From Hyphomicrobiales bacterium (GTDB lineage Bacteria > Pseudomonadota > Alphaproteobacteria > Rhizobiales > JAUVMS01), in NCBI GenBank assembly GCA_030600135.1, contig JAUVMS010000030.1, positions 1 to 13,698 of the forward strand: a stretch of DNA of 13,698 bases, read 5' to 3'. This document shows positions 1-4,561 of this stretch, in pieces. A program made the position numbers and the translations under genes. Under the pieces are notes generated by a model. It was not told where the DNA came from and ran no database searches. It worked only from the letters and a program-made list of their open reading frames with translations. How positions within the stretch are numbered: the first letter of the stretch is position 1; each line of letters begins with the position of its first letter.

Positions 1-1
1 A

Positions 2-7
2 CTCCTT
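2..7 (-). promoter_or_regulatory. Shine-Dalgarno sequence of a gene beyond the left edge
   Basis: On the minus strand the window ends with TAAGGAGT, about 25 nt past the rtcB stop codon. AAGGAG is a strong ribosome binding site, so another minus-strand gene probably starts just outside the window and is co-transcribed with rtcB. A short hairpin (GCACA pairing with TGTGC, 10-32) lies between the rtcB stop and this site. It has no T-run, so it is unlikely to be a terminator. Confidence 0.5.
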
Positions 8-32
8 AGCACAATACGACGTAAGCTGTGCA

Positions 33-1250
33 TTACCCTTTTACATTCACCACCTGCCTCAATTTGTGAACAACCTCGATGAGATCTCCCTGGGCTGAAA
101 TAACCGATGAGATGTCCTTGTAGGCTGCTGGGCTCTCATCGATCACACCGCTATCCTTGCGGCATTCGATACCGGCGGTGGCCTTCATGTGGTCGGCAAC
201 GGTGATGCGTCTCCTCGCCTCGGAGCGCGACATGGCGCGGCCCGCACCGTGGCTGCAGGAGCAAAAGCTGTCCGCATTGCCCTTGCCACGGACAATGAAG
301 GAACCGGTCCCCATGGAGCCTGGAATGATACCGAGATCGCCCTTGCGCGCCCTCACCGCACCTTTCCTGGTCACCCAAATGTCGGCGCCGAAGTGGTTTT
401 CCACCACGGCATAGTTGTGGTGACAGTTGACCGCCATATCGCCGATTTGGAACGGAGCTAAATGGTTGCGAAGGACGCGCAGAACGGCATCCATCATCGC
501 TTGGCGGTTTTCCCAGGCGTAGTCCTGCGCCCACAAGAGGGCTTCGACATAGTCGTCAAAATGCTCCGTGCCTTCGGTCAAGTAGGCAAGATTTTTGTCC
601 GGCAGATTTGAAATGTGGTGGCGCATGTCCTCCTTGGCCTTGGCAATGAAGTAGCGGCCGATGATGTTGCCCGGGCCACGGCTGCCGGAATGCAGCATGA
701 CCCACACGGCATCACTCTCATCGAGGCATATCTCGATGAAGTGGTTGCCAGTGCCGAGCGAGCCGAGTTGGTGGGCGGGCCCTTTGTGAGCAATCTTCGG
801 GTGCTTATCGAGAATGGATTGGTAGCGTTGCTCGAGGTTGCGCCAGCGCGAGCCGACGGAGTTCGGCACGACTTGCCAACCACCTTTGCGGGCCCGGCCC
901 TTGGTGCTGACAAAACCATGCGGTACCGCGCGCTCGATGTCGGAGCGGACTGTGCCGAGGTTGTCGGGCAAATTTTTCGCTGAGAGCGTAAGCTTCCAGG
1001 CCATCATGCCGCAGCCGATATCGACCCCGACGGCGGCCGGGATGATCGCGCCCTTGGTCGGAATGACAGAGCCGACAGTGGCGCCCATGCCCCAATGGCA
1101 GTCGGGCATGGCGGCCACGTGATTGTGGATGATGGGCAGCTTGGCGACATTTTCCATCTGGGTGATCGCGCCGTCATCCACGGCGACACCCTTGGTCCAC
1201 ATCTTGAGCGCGGCGCCACCCTCGACCTCATGGTGCTCATAGCCGCTCAT
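33..1250 (-). CDS. rtcB: RtcB-type RNA ligase (3'-phosphate/5'-OH RNA joining)
   Basis: A 405-residue protein, the same size as Escherichia coli RtcB (about 408) and strongly similar to it along its whole length as I recall it. RtcB is a Mn2+/GTP-dependent cytoplasmic ligase that joins RNA ends carrying 2',3'-cyclic phosphate or 3'-phosphate to 5'-OH ends, as left by anticodon nucleases. Family motifs are present: GVDIGCG with metal ligand Cys80, GTGNHFIE (Asn169, His170), LHSGSR (His187), NCHHNY (His277/His278) and SCSHGAGR, where His334 corresponds to the guanylylated histidine. The C-terminus LRQVVNVKG is also typical. The ATG at 1250 was chosen because AGGAG lies 8 nt upstream; a longer frame to 1301 would run through the tRNA-like gene. 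It is the last visible gene of a minus-strand operon with three tRNA or tRNA-like genes and a small protein. No archease, RtcA, PrfH or RtcR is visible. Confidence 0.96.
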   Translation of the reverse strand: MSGYEHHEVEGGAALKMWTKGVAVDDGAITQMENVAKLPIIHNHVAAMPDCHWGMGATVGSVIPTKGAIIPAAVGVDIGCGMMAWKLTLSAKNLPDNLGTVRSDIERAVPHGFVSTKGRARKGGWQVVPNSVGSRWRNLEQRYQSILDKHPKIAHKGPAHQLGSLGTGNHFIEICLDESDAVWVMLHSGSRGPGNIIGRYFIAKAKEDMRHHISNLPDKNLAYLTEGTEHFDDYVEALLWAQDYAWENRQAMMDAVLRVLRNHLAPFQIGDMAVNCHHNYAVVENHFGADIWVTRKGAVRARKGDLGIIPGSMGTGSFIVRGKGNADSFCSCSHGAGRAMSRSEARRRITVADHMKATAGIECRKDSGVIDESPAAYKDISSVISAQGDLIEVVHKLRQVVNVKG

Positions 1251-1256
1251 TGTTCT

Positions 1257-1261
1257 TCTCC
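1257..1261 (-). promoter_or_regulatory. rtcB ribosome binding site, matching that of the 76-aa gene
   Basis: TAGGAGAAGAACA directly precedes the rtcB ATG. The same string, with one G for A, precedes the 76-residue gene at 1784, so AGGAGAAGARCAATG occurs twice. Both copies follow a tRNA CCA end by less than 12 nt. This site decides the rtcB start at 1250. Confidence 0.7.
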
Positions 1262-1271
1262 TAATTGTCGC

Positions 1272-1349
1272 TGGCGTCCTTGGCAGGGCTCGAACCTGCA
1301 TCCTCCGCGTTCGCAGCGCGGTGCTTGCATCCCTTTCAGCTACGAGGAT
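1272..1349 (-). tRNA. tRNA-Arg(GCG)-like gene, degenerate
   Basis: The T arm is perfect (GCAGG/CCTGC around TTCGAGC). The anticodon stem is perfect (CCGCG/CGCGG) with loop CTGCGAA, so the anticodon is GCG, reading Arg codon CGC. The variable loop is 5 nt, T8 and A9 are in place, and G73-CCA is encoded. The acceptor stem is poor: A1 faces C72 and C6 faces A67. A nearly complete stem forms only if G at 1350 pairs with C72 and A at 1349 bulges. The D stem has three good pairs plus G13 opposite A22, and the usual A21 is replaced. Bacteria normally read CGC with an A34 (inosine) tRNA-Arg, so G34 is unusual. It lies 21 nt upstream of the rtcB start codon. It may be a specialised tRNA, a decoy or structured leader, or a decaying gene. 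Confidence 0.6.
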
Positions 1350-1350
1350 C

Positions 1351-1553
1351 TAACGACCTGCCGAATGTTTACCATTCTATCGGTTGGGCCATTTCGGCCG
1401 CAATGCCACTCGCCTGCCCGCTGAATTTAGCGCAGATCGGGGATCCAGGGGCCACAATCCCGTTTGGTTGTGGACGGTTGCCCCTGGTCCTGCCGAGCGC
1501 GCCAAAGAGTGATGCGGAGAGCCAAAAAAACCGCAGGCTGAATGACTCAGCAT
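1351..1553. other. Non-coding spacer between the 76-aa gene and the Arg-like tRNA
   Basis: No convincing gene lies in these 203 bases. They contain the strong hairpin at 1441-1490 and, on the minus strand, a run of seven T (1524-1530) just after the 76-aa gene. That T-run is preceded only by weak pairing (CTGA/TCAG), so it is a poor terminator candidate. Given its position the spacer is probably transcribed with the operon and could be a processed or regulatory RNA. Confidence 0.5.
1441..1490 (-). other. Strong hairpin containing a tRNA-His anticodon-loop match
   Basis: CCAGGGG (1445-1451) pairs with CCCCTGG (1481-1487), extended by GGA/TCC across a one-base bulge at 1444. Stacked on it is an inner stem, CCACAA (1452-1457) with TTGTGG (1468-1473), and a 10-nt loop. 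Seven unpaired bases lie at 1474-1480. In the minus-strand RNA one arm reads TTGTGG, identical to bases 32-37 of the tRNA-His upstream. The other arm lies within GTCCACAACC, which is complementary to 10 bases of that anticodon arm. No T-run follows on either strand, so it is not a simple terminator. A regulatory role is inference. Confidence 0.45.
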
Positions 1554-1784
1554 CTACATGGCGCGTGCCATTTCCCTGTTGTTTGCCTCCACCTGCTTGC
1601 GGATCCAGCGCATGAGGGTCATTGCATCCTCAACTGCGTTGAATGTGGCAGAGCCGGTGTCGGCAGCCGGAACCTGGAACAAAAAACCATTGTCGGTTCG
1701 ATAGACCAGCGCGTCGTCGCGAAAGTACAGAAGTCGCGCCTTCTGGCCTTTTACGTACTTGAGTACAGTGCTGGATGTGCTCAT
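1554..1784 (-). CDS. Small protein of unknown function (76 aa) in the tRNA-rtcB operon
   Basis: I do not recognise this family. The ATG at 1784 has AGGAGA 7 nt upstream and lies only 16 nt after the tRNA-His CCA end; an upstream extension of the frame to 1844 would run into the tRNA, so it is rejected. The N-terminal half (LLYFRDDALVYRTDNGFLFQ, about residues 18-37) alternates as in two or three beta strands. The second half (about 48-70) looks like one amphipathic helix ending in basic and acidic residues. There is no signal peptide, membrane segment or cysteine. Fold and charge would allow a small RNA- or protein-binding role, but nothing shows it. Being between tRNA genes and rtcB, it may belong to the same RNA-repair function. 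Confidence 0.75.
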   Translation of the reverse strand: MSTSSTVLKYVKGQKARLLYFRDDALVYRTDNGFLFQVPAADTGSATFNAVEDAMTLMRWIRKQVEANNREMARAM

Positions 1785-1800
1785 TGCTCTTCTCCTTGGT

Positions 1801-1876
1801 TGGTGCCGCCCCGAGGATTTGAACCTCGCCTGCAAGGTCCACAACCTTGTGTGCTAGCCACTGACACTAAAACGGC
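1801..1876 (-). tRNA. tRNA-His(GTG), A73 type without G-1
   Basis: The acceptor stem GCCGTTT pairs with GGGCGGC using three consecutive G-U pairs at its inner end. The D stem is GTGT/GCAC with a GG-containing loop. The anticodon stem CAAGG/CCTTG is perfect with loop TTGTGGA, anticodon GTG. The T arm CGAGG/CCTCG holds TTCAAAT, and CCA is encoded. The discriminator is A73 and the base before G1 is C, so the G-1:C73 pair of most bacterial tRNA-His is absent. This is known for a subset of alphaproteobacteria with an adapted HisRS. G37-A38 follows the anticodon instead of the usual A37. It is 3 nt downstream of tRNA-Asp and 16 nt upstream of the 76-aa gene. Confidence 0.85.
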
Positions 1877-1879
1877 GAT

Positions 1880-1956
1880 TGGCGCCCCGTACCGGATTTG
1901 AACCGGTGACCTTCGCATCGACAGTGCGGTGCTCTACCGAACTGAGCTAACGGAGC
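1880..1956 (-). tRNA. tRNA-Asp(GTC)
   Basis: A complete cloverleaf. The acceptor GCTCCGT pairs with ACGGGGC, T8-A9 follow, and the D arm is GCTC/GAGC with loop AGTTCGGTA. The anticodon stem CCGCA/TGCGA has one C27-A43 mismatch and loop CTGTCGA, giving GTC. The variable loop is AGGTC, the T arm ACCGG/CCGGT around TTCAAAT, and CCA is encoded. G73 and the anticodon fit aspartate identity. G37 and A38 are unusual, since bacterial tRNA-Asp normally has A37 and C38. It is the first gene of the minus-strand tRNA/rtcB operon. Confidence 0.92.
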
Positions 1957-2010
1957 AAATTTGTGAGCGCCGAAAGGCTAGTGTCGCCCGACAACCCTGG
2001 CCTCAGTAGC

Positions 2011-2025
2011 GCAAATGGCGAACCA
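2011..2025 (-). promoter_or_regulatory. Candidate sigma-54 promoter of the tRNA-rtcB operon
   Basis: On the minus strand this reads TGGTTCGCCATTTGC. Compared with the sigma-54 consensus TGGCACG-N4-TTGC it matches 9 of 11 positions, with the -24 GG and -12 GC exactly 10 nt apart. Transcription would start near 1999, about 43 nt upstream of tRNA-Asp. Enterobacterial rtcBA operons are controlled by sigma-54 with the activator RtcR, so the position is suggestive. RtcR is not in the window, and a chance match cannot be excluded. Confidence 0.38.
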
Positions 2026-2583
2026 GAGGCGCAATGCCAATTCCCGCCGTTGCGAGGCGTGCGGGCCGACATTTGTCGAGATTTGGGCTTCAGAACTCGC
2101 TCTTGCCTTGTGGCGATCGACGGTTTCGTCACCGACAAGCATCGGGGCACAGCTGCCCCATCAATCTCGGGCGTCGATCCCGGATCGGTGTGGCGACAGA
2201 TGGTGATGCCGCGAGAAATATTTCGAGCAAGTGAACATAGCGGGAGGGGATATAGTGGCACCTGGTTCGAAAGTCAACCGGGAGGCGATCGGTGACGGTG
2301 TCGTGGCAAGAGGTGTTGTGCCGACATTCGCCTATGCCGAGACGAGCGGCCACGTAATGGAGAACAAAACCGTTCGCGGCGAACTGCTCGGGCCTATCCC
2401 TCTTGGCTGAATTGCTGGTCCAGAGAACATCGTTGGCCCGTTTTTTGATTCTGCGCATGGGCGGTGGGATGTGCTCCCGGCCAAATCGAGTGCGCCGAGG
2501 GTGGTATCGCGGCAAGTCCAAAATCGACAGATGGTGCGGGACATTGCGGCCATGGAACCGAAGAGCAGCTTTGCATAAGTGTG

Positions 2584-2601
2584 AATAGAGATATCCCTAT
2601 T
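2584..2601. promoter_or_regulatory. 18-bp imperfect palindrome, possible operator
   Basis: AATAG-A-GATATC-C-CTATT is symmetric at 16 of 18 positions; only one facing pair of bases breaks it. It lies in the AT-rich stretch about 220 bp upstream of the ABC exporter start. Size and symmetry suit a dimeric regulator, but no regulator gene is in the window. Confidence 0.3.
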
Positions 2602-2650
2602 TGTTCGTACTATTCTTATGTTTTTCTTTAGTCGCATCACACAAACTTGG

Positions 2651-2662
2651 ATCAGATCTGAT
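2651..2662. promoter_or_regulatory. 12-bp perfect palindrome, possible operator
   Basis: ATCAGATCTGAT is a perfect palindrome, followed at once by TGATC and TTGATTAA half-site-like repeats. Another perfect palindrome, CCTTCGAAGG, lies at 2682-2691. All are upstream of the secretion operon. The regulatory role is inferred from position only. Confidence 0.28.
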
Positions 2663-2818
2663 TGATCTTGATTAACGATGTCCTTCGAAGGTTTGATCCT
2701 GCAAGCTACTCGCAATGTTACAACTTATGCCGGCAAGCGGTCGTAAACTGAAGGCTATCGGCGCTGTGCGAGCAAACAAGCATGCAGGTCGATAAATCCA
2801 GTTGCGGGTAATCAATTG

Positions 2819-4561
2819 ATGAGCAGGGGCTTGGTCAAAGCAGCGGCGCCGTCAAAGGTCGCGAGTGCATTCCGCTCGTGTCGAGGGGCGTTTCTGGGCG
2901 CCGCCGCATTCAGCTTCTTCATTAACGTGTTGATGCTGACGGGGCCACTTTTCATGCTCCAGATCTACGACCGTGTGCTGACCAGTCGCAGCATATCAAC
3001 GTTAATGGCATTGTTTGTATTGGTTGCCGTGCTGTTCGGCTTCGTTGGCTTGCTCGAATTCGTACGCTCTCGGCTGTTCACACGCATTGGAACCCGGCTC
3101 GATATCCTGCTGCAGGATGCTGTATTTACCTCCGTTTTGAAGCATTCAGTCAAGCGCTCCCCCCATGTCGGCACACGGCCGATCCGAGACTTGGAAACAG
3201 TTCGCGGCTACATCACCGGTGGCGGTCCGGCGATGCTATTCGATATGCCATGGGCGCCGGTCTACATCGCCGTCAACTTCATGTTCCACTGGATGCTCGG
3301 CGTGTTCTCGGTCGTGGCGGCGATCGTGCTATTCATCCTCGCCGCCATGAACGATCGGATGACCAGAACGGCCATCGAAAAGGGGGCGGGGGCTGCGGCG
3401 AACTCGATGGCGGTGGCCGAGGAAGGTCGCCGCAACGCCGATGCGCTGTCGGCTCTCGGGATGCTGGGCGCCTTTCAAATGCGCTGGCAAACGAGCCAAA
3501 GGGCGGCAGTTAGCGAAAGCCTCAGAGCGAGCGATCTCGGCGGCGTCATCTCCGCCATCTCGAAATCGGGACGCTTGCTATTTCAGTCCTCGATCCTTGC
3601 GCTTGGGGCGGCGCTGGCGATCGCGCAAGAGGTGACGCCCGGGGTCATGATCGCGGCGTCGATCATTCTTTCGCGGGCGCTTGCGCCGATCGATCAGGCG
3701 ATCGTGCAGTGGCGCGGGTTCTCAACCGCAAGGCGGGCCTATCGCAGACTCTCGTCGCTGCTTGCACAAGATGGTGTCGGGGAAGCAGCGATGTCGCTTC
3801 CAGCTCCGAATGGAGATCTGGCGGTCGAGGGCCTTGTCATCAATTCGCCGGGACGAGAGCAGATTATCCTCCGGAATATCAATTTTGCGATGCGGTCAGG
3901 CGAAGTGCTGGGTATTGTCGGGCCGACGGGCGCGGGAAAGTCTACGCTTGGGCGCGCGCTCGTGGGGATCTGGCCGCCACTGCGAGGACATGTTCGCCTC
4001 GATGGCGCCGATGTCACACAGTGGGACTCCGACGCGCTCGGTAAGTTCGTGGGCTATATGCCACAGGATGTCGAGCTGTTGGATGGCAGTGTAGCGGAGA
4101 ATATTGCACGTCTCGATCCCAATGCCCGGCCTGACGACGTGGTCAAGGCGGCACACCTGGCCAACGTCCACCACATGATTCTGCGTCTGCCAGAGGGGTA
4201 TGACACGCAGATCGGCGAGCACGGCGATGCATTGTCGGCGGGCCAGCGCCAACGGATTGGGCTGGCGCGTGCGCTCTATGGCGACCCGGTACTCATCGTG
4301 CTCGATGAACCGAACGCAAATTTGGACGCGGAGGGCGAGACTGCTCTCATCGAAACCATCCAATCAACGCGAGACCGCGGCGCAACGGTCGTGATCATTG
4401 CCCACCGCCACCGTGCCATCAGCGTGACCGACAAGCTGCTTGCCCTCAAGGACGGCGTTCAGATTGCCTTCGGGTTACGTGACGAGGTGCTGACCTCGAT
4501 GGCGCAAGCGCGTGGCGCAGTGGTCCCCAAGGAGAAGCTTAGTGTCGTTGCAAAACCCTAA
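2819..4561 (+). CDS. Type I secretion ABC exporter (PrtD/HlyB family)
   Basis: A 580-residue inner-membrane half-transporter with fused membrane and ATPase domains, expected to dimerise and power one-step export of an unfolded substrate through a membrane fusion protein and a TolC-like channel. Hydrophobic segments lie at about 25-47, 62-82, 146-177 (two helices) and 254-289 (two helices). The ATPase domain shows Walker A GPTGAGKST (368-376), signature LSAGQ (472-476), Walker B VLIVLDEP (Asp496, Glu497) and H-loop His529. There is no N-terminal C39 peptidase or peptidase-like domain, so it matches the PrtD type that exports RTX proteases, lipases or S-layer proteins. The ATG at 2819 is preferred over an adjacent in-frame TTG at 2816; the ribosome binding site is weak. 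Its stop overlaps the fusion-protein start by 20 bp. The substrate is unknown. Confidence 0.93.
   Translation: MSRGLVKAAAPSKVASAFRSCRGAFLGAAAFSFFINVLMLTGPLFMLQIYDRVLTSRSISTLMALFVLVAVLFGFVGLLEFVRSRLFTRIGTRLDILLQDAVFTSVLKHSVKRSPHVGTRPIRDLETVRGYITGGGPAMLFDMPWAPVYIAVNFMFHWMLGVFSVVAAIVLFILAAMNDRMTRTAIEKGAGAAANSMAVAEEGRRNADALSALGMLGAFQMRWQTSQRAAVSESLRASDLGGVISAISKSGRLLFQSSILALGAALAIAQEVTPGVMIAASIILSRALAPIDQAIVQWRGFSTARRAYRRLSSLLAQDGVGEAAMSLPAPNGDLAVEGLVINSPGREQIILRNINFAMRSGEVLGIVGPTGAGKSTLGRALVGIWPPLRGHVRLDGADVTQWDSDALGKFVGYMPQDVELLDGSVAENIARLDPNARPDDVVKAAHLANVHHMILRLPEGYDTQIGEHGDALSAGQRQRIGLARALYGDPVLIVLDEPNANLDAEGETALIETIQSTRDRGATVVIIAHRHRAISVTDKLLALKDGVQIAFGLRDEVLTSMAQARGAVVPKEKLSVVAKP

Larger units (their letters stand above)
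1957..2818. other. Long intergenic region without a convincing gene
   Basis: 862 bases separate the divergent tRNA-rtcB operon and secretion genes. Overlapping frames of 60-130 codons occur on both strands, but none has a good ribosome binding site, recognisable motifs or a third-position bias like the neighbours. One plus-strand frame (2207-2578) is open for 67 codons, hits a single TGA at 2408-2410, and continues for 55 codons to TAA. It could be a broken gene, but I recognise no homologue. The last 240 bases (about 2580-2818) are AT-rich with several dyads and are probably the promoter region of the secretion operon. Confidence 0.5.

Noticed and set aside
1251..1301. A 17-residue N-terminal extension of RtcB
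   Set aside because: It would be encoded through the tRNA-Arg-like gene and lacks a ribosome binding site; the ATG at 1250 has a strong one and fits the family length.
1524..1530. T7 run (minus strand) after the 76-aa gene as a terminator
   Set aside because: Only 4-bp stems can form just before it, so a functional terminator is doubtful; it would also cut rtcB off from the operon.
1963..2295. A 110-codon plus-strand frame beside tRNA-Asp
   Set aside because: GTG start without a ribosome binding site, no recognisable motif, and equally long frames overlap it on both strands.
1880..2600. Integrated element using tRNA-Asp as attachment site
   Set aside because: The tRNA 3' end faces the rtcB side, no integrase was seen, and no repeat of the tRNA 3' end was found in the window.
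4512..4541. Earlier ATG for the membrane fusion protein
   Set aside because: The GTG at 4542 has a well-placed GGAG, while the ATG at 4512 has no such site and enlarges the overlap with the exporter gene.
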